From assembly GCA_029706075.1 (NCBI GenBank), contig JAINUG010000168.1, positions 62,001 through 126,000 of the forward strand: DNA of 64,000 nt, read 5' to 3'. Origin of the DNA: Aldrovandia affinis. Lineage: Eukaryota > Chordata > Actinopteri > Notacanthiformes > Halosauridae. Of this stretch, positions 40,142-52,024 are shown piece by piece. The notes beneath the pieces are model-generated. The model had not been told where the DNA came from. It made no database searches and worked only from the letters and a program-made list of their open reading frames with translations. Position numbers and translations under genes: made by a program. Every line of letters starts with the position of its first letter. Position 1 is the stretch's first letter.

Positions 40142-42933
40142 CAGGGGTGTCAAACATACGGCCCGCGGGCCATATCCGGCCCGACAGGTGGTTTAATCTG
40201 GCCCAGTCGTGAAGAGAAAAAATTATAACGATATAAAAAGCATATTTCTAGTCCATTCCTGTGGGGAGTTATGTTTTTTTAAAGAAATAACCGAAAAGCG
40301 CATTTCCAACACTAGGGGCAGCAAAGGAAAAGCAAGATTGGCATGACAAGAGATCAAGAAATAAAGAGCATATCTTTGCAAGCGCGTGCCAGGTCTGGGG
40401 AAGATGCAGTTTGGTTCCCCGCAAGTCTTACCGCCGTTAAGTTGCTAGCAAAATATCAAGAGTGACACCCCAATTACCAAAATGTCGTTGTCAAAGAGAA
40501 GAAAGGTTGACGTAGAGTGCCGAGCTTTCCAGGAAAAATGGACAGAGTATTATTTATTCACAGAGGTGAATGCAAAACCAGTGTGCTTGTTATGTAATCA
40601 ACAGGTTGCAGTGCTCAAAGAATATAACATTCGGCGCCACTATGAGACTCACCATAAAGAAAAGTTTCACCATTTGCAGGGGCAGTTAAGAAAAGAGAAG
40701 ATAAAAGAATTATTAGCTGGACTGAAAAAACAGCAGTCTGTATTTACTCGTAGCCGTGATGTCAGTGATAGAGCAGTGAAAGCTAGCTACCTTATTGCAA
40801 ACGAGTTGGTGCGAGCATCCAAGCCATTTTCGGATGGCGAACTTGTGAAAAAATGCATGCTGAAGGCTGCAGAAGTCGTGTGCCCCGAAAAGCAGCAGGC
40901 CTTTGTCAACATAGGTCTGTCAAGGAATACAATTGCAGACAGGGTACAAGATCTCTCGCGAGACTTGGGCAGCCAAATGAAGGACAGAATCCGGTCATTT
41001 ATTGTATTTTCGGTCGCTATTGATGAAAGCACCGACATCACAGATGTTGCACAACTGTGCATATTTATTAGAGGTGTTGATGAGACTTTGACCGTCACCG
41101 AGGAGTTTCTTGATTTGGTTCCCATGATGGACACAACAACAGCTGATGACATATTCAGCGCTCTCGTTACCGCGCTGGACAATGTCGGAGTGGACTGGTC
41201 CCGTGCTGTTAGTCTGGCCACTGATGGTGCCCCATCAATGGTCGGGAGAAAGGCAGGTGTTGCCACAAAATTCAGGAGAAGGTGCAGGCAGCCAACGGAG
41301 GAAAAGATTTTTGGACATTTCATTGTATTTTGCACCAGGAAGCATTGTGCTGTAAAACACTAAAAATGGATCACGTTATGAGTATGGTTGTCAAAACCGT
41401 GAATTATATCCGAGCGCGAGGTCAGAATCACCGTCAGTTTGACTGCTTTCTCAATGATAAGCACATCCCGGCTGGCTTACCATACCACACTGAAGTGCGA
41501 TGGTTAAGCCGAGGTGCCGTACTCAAGCGCTTCTTTGAACTACGAGAGGAAATTGGGGAGTTCATGGAGAAAAGGGGAGGCCAGTAGGCGAATTGAAATG
41601 CCCGGAATGGGTGAGAGATCTGGCCTTCATGGTGGATATTACACAGCACCTGAATAATCTTAACAAAATGATGCAAGGTCGCCAAAGAGTCGTCACGCAG
41701 TTTTGCGATAGCATATGCGCCTTCAAGTTGAAACTGTTACTTTGGGAGAAGCAGCTCTCGAATGGTGACACCGCGCATTTCCCAATTCTCGCAGCTATGC
41801 GCGCAAGCCAACCCAATGCTGATTTAGATAAATACAAAGATAAAATAACAGAATTGCTGCAGGAGTTCGAGCGCAGATTTCAGGTCTTCGGGGAACTTGA
41901 GAAGGAATTTGCCTTTTTTTTTTTTTTTTTTATAGTCAATGCACCCGATATGCCCGCAGACATCCAACTTGAGATAATTGACTTGCAAAGTGATTCTAAT
42001 TTGAAGCAGAAATTTGCATCGGTAGATTTAGGCACGTTTTACCAATATCTCTTGCCAGATTACCCCAGATTAACACACCTGGCTGCAAAGATTTTGTCCA
42101 TGTTTGGAACTACCTATCTTTGTGAACAGGCGTTCTCTGTTATGAACCTCAACAAAACAAAGCACAGGTCAAGATTATCAAACACACACCTGAATGCCAT
42201 CTTGAAATGTGTTGCTACACAGGATTTGAAACCTGATATTGATGGCCTGGTGAAGGCCAAACGATGCCAAGTTTCAGGATCCAGCAGTAGTCGATAGAAG
42301 AAGCCTGTGGGAAAGGGAGTTTAATTAAATTCTTGTTATGTTCACAAATGTTTGAAGTCTGAAGAATGCAGTTCTTTGAAAATAATTTACTTTTGTTTTT
42401 AGCTTGAAAAGAATATTCTGCAGTATATCCCTATCAGCAAGCCAGGTTAAGTAGGCCTGAGCTACAAAATATTTTTGATCTGAAGTAGCCATATCATATG
42501 GTTCAGTACTGCTATAACTTTTATGTTTTTTAATTTAATTCAATTTTTCATTACTTTGCACATTTACATTTTAGGCGGGGTGTTTAATTTTTTTTCATAG
42601 CACCCTCTTTAGTTTACTATAAGGATTGCTTCAGTATCAGATGCAAAATATTCACTCTGTATAAAATTAAATAAACCAGTTTTTTGAAAGCAAAATGCAT
42701 TTTATTTGAAATCCATTGGCCTCTCTGTAAATGAGTAAATAATAATGATAAGTGATTAGGCTACTATGTTGGTTGAGGCATTTTTTCCCAACTAAGAAAA
42801 AAACAAAACAAAAACAAAGCAACTGATTTGGAGTTGACCATAGGTTATTTTGCTATTATGTTACTGGTCCGGCCCACTTGAGATCAGATGAGTTGTATGT
42901 GGCCCCTGAACCAAAATGAGTTTGACACCCTTG
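40142..42933 (+). mobile_element. hAT transposon, 2,792 bp
   Basis: Ends 'caggggtgtcaaacatacgg' and '...gagtttgacacccttg' with 8-bp duplication GTCTAACC (40134-40141, 42934-42941). 'ggcccgcgggccat' near the left end and 'ggtccggcccactt' near the right form subterminal repeats. Carries one transposase gene in three frames. It is of the Charlie-like group related to the GTF2IRD2/ZBED domesticated genes. Confidence 0.95.
40482..42297 (+). pseudogene. hAT transposase, two frameshifts and a poly-T run
   Basis: Start Met 40482. A BED-type finger lies at about residues 30-62 (C-x2-C...H-x4-H, 'CLLCNQQVAVLKEYNIRRHY'). The catalytic core has 'FSVAIDESTDITDVAQLCIF' (first Asp) and 'VSLATDGAPSMVGRKAGV' (second Asp). 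The frame is lost near 41340-41355 ('CILHQEALCCKTLKMDH', 'EVRWLSRGAVLKRFFELREE' continue in another frame) and again near 41580. The C-terminal dimerisation block 'YPRLTHLAAKILSMFGTTYL' with 'CEQAFSVMNLNKTKHRSRLS' is intact. A T19 run at about 41913-41931 adds Phe codons in a region normally variable. A recently active but broken copy. Confidence 0.9.
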
Positions 42934-42987
42934 GTCTAACCTGACCACCCCATTGTAAAGGTTCAGGCTACACCCCTGGTTCCACAG

Positions 42988-42990
42988 CAG

Positions 42991-43028
<38 letters not shown>

Positions 43029-43052
43029 GCTGTTGTTGTTGTTGCTGCTGCT
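42988..43052. repeat. (GTT)n microsatellite
   Basis: About 20 GTT units with a few GCT interruptions. Confidence 0.95.
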
Positions 43053-43421
43053 CCCCTATCAAGGTGCCTTGGTTAGTCAGAACTGTGCGAAAACACACCA
43101 CCTCTGCTGGATCCATAGTTTGACTCGGTCTTGCTGAAATGATGCAGAGCACAGAACATAAAAAAACGGCTTAAATAATGGCAGGAAAACAATGCACAGG
43201 TGGAAACACTCAAAACAATAAAAACAATTAACCAATACAATTTTGAAACAATTAGGGAACACAAAAGTCCAATACCGCCCTCTGGCGGTGAGCAGGAACC
43301 ATTACAAATTAACTTGACGTCATGTACAAGACTTCTTACAGGCATGGACTGTAAAGCTGATAGATTTAATATTGTTTAAGTATCATCTGTCCATCAAATG
43401 CTCTTGTAAGTTAATATAATT
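43053..43421. other. Unassigned; CTCF-like motif
   Basis: No coding unit seen. 43275-43288 'ccgccctctggcgg' resembles the reverse complement of the CTCF core and is also palindromic. Confidence 0.3.
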
Positions 43422-43423
43422 TA

Positions 43424-44017
43424 CAGGTAACTGCCAAAATAAAGGAAACACCAACATAAAGTGTTAATAAGGTGTTAGGCCAACACAAGCCATCAGAACA
43501 GCTTCATTGCGCCTTGGCATAGATTCTACAAGTGTCTGGAATTATATTGGAGGGATGCAACACCTTTCATTCGATCATTTTGTGATTGGGGGACAGCCAT
43601 GGCATATGGTTTACATTGTTTTCATACTCATCAAACCATTCACTGACCACTCTTGCCCTGTGGATGGGGGAGTTGTCATCCTGGAAGAGGCCACTCCCAT
43701 CAGGATAGAAATGCTTCTCCATAGGATGAAGGTAATCACTCAGAATAGCTTTGTATTTATTGGCATTTACCTTGCCCTAAGGGGTTGAGTGGACCTAAAC
43801 CATGCCAGGAAACTACACCCCACACCATACCACAGCTGACAGAACCCTTCATTTTAACATAACATAACATATGCCATTTAGCAGACGCTTTTATCCAAAG
43901 TGGCTTACAGTAATAAATGCATGCATGTTTCAGTATATGTGGTCCCTATGGGAATCAAACCCACAACCTAAGCATTGTCAGCACCATGCTCTACCTACTG
44001 AGCCACACAGTTACCTG
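43424..44017 (-). mobile_element. Tc1-like transposon relic (family A), with SINE
   Basis: Left end 'caggtaactgccaaaataaa' at 43424 after TA. Transposase relic (reverse of the 2137-2403 body, including the block around 'gatgacaac'). Right end is reduced to 'ttacctg' next to TA (44018-44019) after a SINE. The right terminus could therefore be fortuitous. Confidence 0.7.
43852..44010 (-). mobile_element. tRNA-derived SINE, same family as 4438-4585
   Basis: (taaca)n tail at the left, L2 module 'agcagacgcttttatccaaa', and reversed tRNA-like head ending 'gagccacacag'. Confidence 0.8.
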
Positions 44018-44019
44018 TA

Positions 44020-45560
44020 GTATTATTCTGTAAATGCATGAGATCTGTATTCCTGTAGCAATTGTTGAGAACTACAAAATTGTCAATATTAATTTAATCC
44101 TGCAATAAATTCAAATCCTGAAGCCTAAAACACACATGTGCATGTTAAATAAAGCATCTTGAGAAAGTAAACATGTGGCCCAGGGTCCCCGTTAGGGGGC
44201 GTACTTGCACAAAAGTTTTAGTGACTCACAGCAACTAGATTTAGTAAGAACACTGCGTGATCACCACAATGTGATCACCTTTTAAACCTGATAACAATGT
44301 AGGGCTTACATATATATACAATGGTATTATGAATCATATAGAAAAGTGTTTAAAATACAATATTTTATTAAAAATTAATATCAGAAACATGCAGTTTCTA
44401 CTATTTATACAGTTTTTATACAATTTTCCACCTAAGCCATTGCATTTTCACTTTGAAAATGGTCATGCCCACTAGTTGTGGTTCAGCTGATTGGCACATC
44501 TGCAGCAGACAGAACAGGGGTGAGTTCAATGGGCAAATGTCAAGTAGCGTTGAGCAATCGCACTGATGGGAGTTGAAGTCCATCGTTGAGGTTGTAGAGC
44601 GTTATGTGAGCTGTCAACTTCACTTCACATTAGCACCCCAGACATATTGCACAATATTTTGCCTACTGAGTTCATAAAATTAGTTCAATAGGCAAATGCT
44701 GAGCAAACTTTTGCTATCATGCTGATAGAAAATTAAGTACAGTTACAGATTGTGAAGTAGGCTACATTTAACATATCTCTGCATTTTACCTCCCATCAGC
44801 ACCTCTGTGAAGTGTGCAAATGATTTACTTTCTGAACCAACATTTTCCTTTTCACTGACTAAAACACATCAATATGGAAGAGTAAACTTTATGAAATGGG
44901 TATTGTACTGATTCACGTTTAACGTCATACTTCGAATGTAGGGGTTCACAAACCACATAAATTGCTATTTAGCTAAATAAAATTATTCCTATAATTACAA
45001 TGGTCACAGTGTTACCATGTACATTAAGTTGTATCCTATCTATAGTACAAAATATGTGATTGATGAAAAGAGCAAACAAAGTCTTACTAAAGGGGGAAAT
45101 ATGTTTTTCCACTTTGCTTAGGGCCCCTTGGGACTTCACTGACAACAGTTTGGGAACTCCTCTTTTTTTAAGTTAAATTTGTTTGATTCTTGTTGATTTA
45201 GCATATCCTTGTTAATGAATGAAAATACTATATATAAACCACAAACAGATTTTTCTCATATAATGCACTTAGTAAGCAGACTCAAGTCTTTCAATATCAT
45301 CTCAGACATTACCCTCAAAGTTACACCGGCTAAATCCTAAGTGAGCATTGCTTTTATATAGCTCGTAATATGAAGTATTGTTCTCAAAAATAAGTTCTCA
45401 AATGTAGTAATGTCTTCATCATTGTATCTATTCCGGGGCTATCTGCCGCTTTACTTCATCATTTCAACTTTGTGTGTCAAGATTCACGTCGCTGTGGCAT
45501 CTAGGCCACCAAAAACCCCAGGTGCTACGAGGTGGCAGGGTTACTTGTGGCTCAAGAAAG
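44020..45560. other. Intergenic, no feature recognised
   Basis: AT-rich. Nothing coding or clearly repetitive identified. Confidence 0.4.
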
Positions 45561-45900
45561 CAAACGAGGGCTTAATCTTGTGAAAAGTTTTAAAACGTTG
45601 ATTGGTCTGTGTTTGTATTTTTTTTTAGGTAAAGCAGATAGACGACAATAATTGGCGAAGTAATCAAATACAACACCTTCGACGAGCAGCCGTACACGGT
45701 CTCGATCCACCGTGGCAGTGCACGAGATAGTTAGGAGGGGTGTCGCTGGGAGGAGAGAAGTAGGAGTGGATATTGGGCAGATTTAAGAAGGAGCTCGGAA
45801 GTGACGTGACCGTTGCCGGCAGAGTGGATAAAGACAGAAAGATCGACACGGGCGTAAGGACAGACGGCTAGTTAACGTTAACTTCTGCAAAGCAACGGAG
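45561..45900 (+). promoter_or_regulatory. spats2: Probable spats2 promoter and non-coding first exon
   Basis: A short CpG-richer patch in an AT-rich surround. An inverted CCAAT box ('gattgg', about 45599) and a CRE-like 'tgacgtga' (45802-45809) precede a segment ending 'caacggag|gtgaga' at 45900/45901, a good splice donor. The coding exons of spats2 downstream lack an obvious promoter, which supports a distant first exon here. The TSS is not determinable from sequence. Confidence 0.4.
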
Positions 45901-48900
45901 GTGAGAGTTTTATAATTTCCATGAATGTATGTATTTACAGAATGAAATATAAAGCTTGCTATTGAGTTTACAGTCTACATACTGTCTTTTTGGTTAACAA
46001 TAGATTGTAGCTGGCCACCTAGTAGTGTCGAAACAAATTAATCATATGTTACAGGGTCCGAGGAAGGAAATGATCTGGGCAATTTGGAGCAGTACAGAAC
46101 ACGTAGGTTGCAAATTCGCAAGATAGCGAGCTGAATAAAGTCATTTATACGGATTGGATTTTGCTTGCGGTAGCCAGTTCGTTCTGGGTTCAAAATAATG
46201 CAAGACAACTAGCTAGCTAAATTAGCTAGCTCTAATAGTTAACTGTTTGTCAGGTTTTCATCTACGTGGAATAGTGGTTCTCTAAGCTAACTAGCTAGAG
46301 GCATACTTGCTTTTACAAATCGAATAATTATCCAACGTTCTGATAGACCATTGTATGGATGTGGTGTTGTAGGTGACTATCTTGTTAGCTAGCTAGCAAG
46401 CTTGCTAACTTGATATAGCTAACATTAGTAGTGGTTGCAATGGCAAGGTAGTATGCTTGTATGAAAACATTTCATATGTGTGACTCCCATTGTAGCTAAC
46501 AGATTAACGAATTTGCCAGTAATCGACATCATACTAGAGCATCTCCAATCAGGACACTGGTTTCTGGCTAGCTAGTTGGCCAGTGCCAGCGCTAGTCGCA
46601 AACATTGATGCATGTTACGAATTTGCCAGCTAGTGTTGTTTCATCATAAGAAATGAACGTCTAGCTCAGTATTAGCCAGCCAAGTGATTAAATTATCAGT
46701 TTTTAAGTTGCTATTTCCATGCGTGCGCATAATAATACAGTTTAATTATGCAACACGGCCTCAATTGACTGGGCTCATAGTACTACATAGCTGCAGCTAG
46801 CTTCTCAGGCCAAAGCCCAGTTAGGGTAGAGAGCATATAGGAAAATGGTAAAATCTGCACAATTCCGTGCTGGATTTGGTATTAATCGGTAAATTTGCTG
46901 TGTGTTCGTTTAAATTGTATTGTTAATGTAACCGACTCAAATGTCACAACACGTTTAAACTAGCTAACTGGCTGGCTAGTTGGGTAACTAGCTAACATCG
47001 TAGTTGGCTAGCTAAGGGGAAGTTGTGTAACGTCAGTTTGCCAGCTGGGTTAGTAACCAGCTAGTTTATGTATCGAAGGTTGCTTGATCGCTGAGGTAAA
47101 TATTCACATGAACGCGCATGTCACATGACTACCTACATTGGCTAGCCAGTGAAACAGAATTTGATATAATTGCAATGTTAATATTAATTTGACATAATTT
47201 AGAATGGAATTCCATTAGGTCCAGTGTCGTATTTCCATGCGTGTGGTTCTACTGGGTGCGGATGGGATGATCGGTGGTTTTGTGGTGTTTGTGGTTAACT
47301 GGGATACTTACAGAATGTTGCGTGTTTAAATCTCACATGACATATCGCTGCTCCATTGAACCATTTATTTAACATTTAATAATTTAATGTAAACTGTTAA
47401 CTCCTTAAACTGGTGTGAATAAGGTCGGTCTATCTTTTTAATGTACGGTAGTTAATCTTTAGTCTTCGGCAGTTCTAGCTGTGCCAATGTATGCAGGACC
47501 CCAACATTGTATTTTGAACAATGTTCTCGTACTTGAACAAATGCTGGCTAGAAGGGATGGGAAAATAGAGGTTGGTAAAATATGGGATAATTTTCTGGAT
47601 TATGTAAAGGGAAGGGATAGGAATGCCAAAGTATCCCCCAGTCGTCTAGAAACCCTAGAATCCAAGCGGCTACTGGCCATCCCAGAAACTAAACAATTAT
47701 CAGCCTTCCTAGAAACTGAGTGGCTACCGAGGGAAAAGAGAAGGGAGAATGGGTTTATAGGCCACCAAATTATTTTGTTGCTGTTATGATTTTGTTTTTT
47801 TGTTTTTTTGTTTTTGGTCTAGTTATTTAATGTTGTGTGCCGATCTTTGTGGTGTACTATGTGTAAATTAAAAACATGTAATACAGAAAATAAAACAATG
47901 TTCTCATAGAAAGCCAGTTTCACAATTTTGTGTAATATTCATGCCGTGGTAACTTCAAGAATTTGAGGATTAGCGTCTGCTAATTTTGGCTTCAATCTGA
48001 TACTTCAGTACAACAGCAAGACCATGTTGAAGAAGCTCAAGCGGATGCTCACAACTTGTTGAACATAGGTTTCCAGGCGCACGTCTTCACTGTTGGTCAT
48101 GTGGTATCTACATGATTATTTAACCCAATAATAATGCGTTTTGAGAGTTACCTTTTCTGACAGCGCTTCCTTTGTTGTTTTAAGTCTTATTTAATGAAAG
48201 CGTGCACTCATTATCTTTAACCAGAAGTTTGGCATCATCATAAATGTCAAAACAACAGTTTCTGAATGTCACCATGCACGTCCCTAGAAGTCTAAGAACG
48301 AGTAATCAGTAGCCTGTACTGTTCCGTTTAGCACTCAACATTCGCAATGGTAGAACTATACAGCCTACATTCAGTCTGTGTTGTCCTTGAACACATAGAA
48401 ATAGGACTGCCACCTTGTGACCCTGACTATATAGATATGATGTTGAGACTTCCTCCCTGTACAATGTACATTTCAGCAGATCGAATAGTGTACAGTCAAG
48501 ACGCCTAAGAATAATTCTGCACATAGTGGCAGAACAAGTATGGAAGTCCTGAAGTGAACCAACATGTTGAACCTCAGGACACTGCTGGTACAGTCAGATA
48601 TGATGTACCCCAAATGGTTACATAGGTCTGGGGGTGAAGAGCAGTCATTAGCAAAAGGGTTTGCAGTCCAAGACCCCCTATCATTTCCTTCATATATTTA
48701 AGGCTCTGTAACAGATGTCTGTGATTTCCTTGATATAGGGGCCCTAAGAGGACAGGACTCAACTTCCAAATAAATTGTTGCTGTTTAATATTTATATTCA
48801 TATAGACGTCTGCGTTTCCACAGGGGTCTAAAGAACCACGAAGATTAGGCAAATTAGTCTGCTGACGCATGTTATTCTTCTTCTTCGTATGCCAATGAAT

Positions 48901-49298
48901 GACAATTTCAGTTTTTCAATTTGTTATTTCACTAAATCTTTATTTCAAAATTTCACAAAAGACATTTTTAGATTCAGTACACCTTAGGTCGATTTAACTA
49001 GGGTGGTCTTATGCCTTAATTAATTTAATAAAAAATTAAAAGATTAAAATCATTTTTACATTTTATTTAATTCGGTCGCGTTTCTAAAAACCTGCCTCTG
49101 AGAAAGGCATTTGTTGTATACTTTATTTTTAGTTTGTTCCATTGATTTATAAATATATTTTCCGTATATGTTTCGAACTGGTTTGCTAATGCTGATTTTT
49201 AAAAATGGCGGTTGAAACAGAACGCAGAACCAATCCGAAATGTTCAGCGCTGCAAGCCCCACCACCAAAAGTTCCATAACATCGACCTACCCCTTGAC
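45901..49298 (+). other. spats2 intron 1 (proposed), part 1
   Basis: Contains many 'gctagctagc'-type short repeats (46200-47060). An unrecognised ORF of 102 codons at 47481-47789 is followed by T-rich sequence and 'aaaataaaac' at 47886, possibly a LINE 3' remnant. Confidence 0.35.
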
Positions 49299-49301
49299 TA
49301 G

Positions 49302-49830
49302 GGCTGTGTTCGAAACCGTTCCCTATTCCCTAAATAGTGCACTATACAGTGTGTTCGCCATTTTGTAGTAGTGTTCGAATTCTTAACGGTTAATTTCGTT
49401 CACTATATAGTGCACTATAAAATACCCACAATTCACAGCGATTTCTAGTGAACAGCGAATGTACCCTACAATTTCTCCGATATACCACAATGCCATGTGG
49501 TCGTGTCTTAGTTAGCTCACGACAAAACCACACTTGCACATCATTCGAATTTCAACAATTTATTTGGGATTTAACATTCAAAACTGAACATGCAAACCCG
49601 ATACCACCTGAGTACATTTCAACCTGCTGTCATGAGTGCTCGTTTTGTTTACGTGATGCTGGGCGCATCCGCTTGCGTCACCTGAATATCCGGCAAAACA
49701 TTTTTAGACATTTTTTCAAATGACGTTCAGTGTAGTGTCCGAAAACAGTTTAATCGTTCACTACATGGAACACTACATAGGGAACACTATATAGGGAATA
49801 GGGAACGAGTGAACGGTTTTGAACACAGCC
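49302..49830. mobile_element. MITE-like DNA transposon, 529 bp
   Basis: Inverted ends: 'ggctgtgttcgaaaccgttc' at 49302 and '...gaacggttttgaacacagcc' at 49830, each continuing into 'ccctattccct/agggaataggga'. TAG on both sides (49299-49301, 49831-49833). Internal 'tagtgcactata' palindromes. No transposase. A 3-bp duplication suggests PIF/Harbinger, not proven. Confidence 0.85.
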
Positions 49831-49833
49831 TAG

Positions 49834-51845
49834 GAACATTTTGGGGGGTAAATATGTCCCCCGAGCTACATTCTGATGCTGGTTGCTGCTACTTCCGTTT
49901 CCTGATATGAAGATAATTACCATAAAGGTCCCAAGTTCCTGGGAAAAGTTCCTGCGGTGGAAACGCGCCTTTAGAGAGTTATTGGAAGTATTTTTAACAT
50001 ACTGTATTCATACAGATTTAAAAATATATACATTTTTTAAAAGCTGAAGCGAAGCATCTTGTGTGTGTCCCGTGTAGCCTGTGCAATGTACCCAGTTCTA
50101 GCGATAAGATAAATATGCTGTGTTTCAGCAACTGTTTGTGAAAGGAGTCATTGCAAAGCCATAATCTGAAAGTGACTGTTTTTCCATCGATAATGAGTTG
50201 ATTGACCTGGGCTTGCAATCCAACTAGAAGTAGAGAGAGTTTTTGTTGCATGTCCCGTTATGTTTTCTCTCCACTAGTCTCTGCATTGTGGTTGACCCAG
50301 GCAGTGAAGGAATAAGGTCTGTGCTCACCAGTTTCCTTTACAGACTCTGTTTGAATGTGCGGCTTATGACGTGAGATAAAACCGGAGTTTGGCCCCTATG
50401 TACCAGACAGTGCCATCTGTGCTGCATGCAAATGACCATTGAAGAATTGTTGTAAATATATTCCAATCTTTACAACACTTTGCAAAGGAAAGGTGGTTCA
50501 ATTCAATTTGTTAAATCAAGATCAGTAACTGTGAATAAGAATTCCTTTGGACATTTTTGGCTGTTATGGTATGAAAAATTGCTTCAACTAAATGTCACAC
50601 AGAATCATTTTGTGTTTAGTTGATCTGTTTATTTTAAGAAAATAACTGGTTTGAGAAAACTGCACCTGCTTCTACTTTCTACAAATGTTCTCCTAGTATC
50701 TTTACAGCAGAGTTCAGAATCTATGCTCTCTAATCACTATGTGAAAGTCTCATGTTGTTTGAAATGGTGGAAATGACTGGGAATGAATTTGTCACAAGGA
50801 TTTTTCACTTGTCAGCCTTTGCTATGAAGGTGCTGAGTGGCCACGGATTGTACTGTATCCCTTTACCGAAGGGTGCAGATGAACAGAAAAGGGCAAATGA
50901 TGAAAAGGAAAAGTGAAGTGGATGGACTTTGGCTTCGATGGACGAGAATGGATCTGCGTAGAGATGATGCATGCGAGTGTTGTGGTGGCATGCCAGCACA
51001 AGTGTTTTGAGTAGGATATTGGTTTCCACTGTCTGGAGCGAGGTGCAGAAATGGCTGTTAAGCAGGAGAGCTTCTGGTTTATTCATTGGGGGTTGGCTAG
51101 CTCTGGCAGAGGAGGCCAGCCAAGATTGATGGGAACCTATCCAAAATGCAGCAGGTCCTGAACCTGCAGCTGGGTTGAGTAGGTGGCAAGCAGTGGGCTG
51201 GTTCTTTTAGATTAGTTGAAGGAATGAGTCGGTAGATGTTGGCGTGTGATACAATGATCTGGGCTACGGGAGTTGTGCATGATCCTGAGGTTCTTGGCAG
51301 CCCGTGAGGGTGTCACCATCTCCTTGGAAACCAGTGTTAAGGTCCTAGCCTCGGGGGGGTGCTTCAAGGTATGGTATCTGGCTTTTTTGAGAGGTTTAGC
51401 TTGAGCAGTTGGGTGGTTGGCCAGGCAGAGATCACAAGATGGAACCTGCACAGCAATGAATGAATGATTTCAGAACAATTCAGATAAATAAAAAATAGAT
51501 TTAGAAAAAGATTTTCCCCATTGAAGTTGAGCGCTGGGCATGTACATTGTTGAATTCTCCTTGGCCTAGAATTCTTGAGATTTCAAGTCCTATGCAATAC
51601 TACAATTGGCTTCAAACAGACCCATACAATATTTTATACTAGAAAACTGCTTATAGTGAACAATGCAATAAATAAAAAACTTTTTCAAAGGAGAATGCCC
51701 ACGGATTTCTATAATTTGATATAATCAAATTACCCCCCAAAATGTTTAGATTTTTGCAGTGGTCTCATAGCTGCTCCAGTAGTGATCTGTAGTATTTTCA
51801 TGGACCGTATACATTTGACAAGACAATGCATCTCAGTTTTATTAG
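49834..51845. other. spats2 intron 1 (proposed), no feature recognised
   Basis: No exon or repeat assigned. Confidence 0.35.
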
Positions 51846-52024
51846 ATTGTTTTTGTTTTAAATGTATTCGATTTTCCCCCTGTTTTTCTCCAATTTAGTG
51901 GCTAATTATACCCTCTATTTATTGTGAGAATAGTCCATACATTCACATGGAACAGGCAGGACGTCCTGATCTGAGCTGTTTAGCAGGCACTACATTGCAG
52001 TTCTGGTTACTGGAGGAGCTATGA
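51846..52024 (-). mobile_element. SINE, antisense fragment
   Basis: The 'ccaatttagtggctaattat' segment is the reverse of the 3' region of the SINE at 13864-14254 (agttagccactaaattgg-type). The head is degenerate. Confidence 0.5.

Noticed and set aside
42856-43152. Poly-Gln protein on the minus strand
   Set aside because: It is the (GTT)n microsatellite read in one frame, flanked by the end of the hAT element.
47481-47789. 102-codon ORF in proposed spats2 intron 1 as an exon or gene
   Set aside because: No splice sites in suitable phase and no family recognised; it is followed by T-runs and a poly-A-like signal, more like a retroelement remnant.
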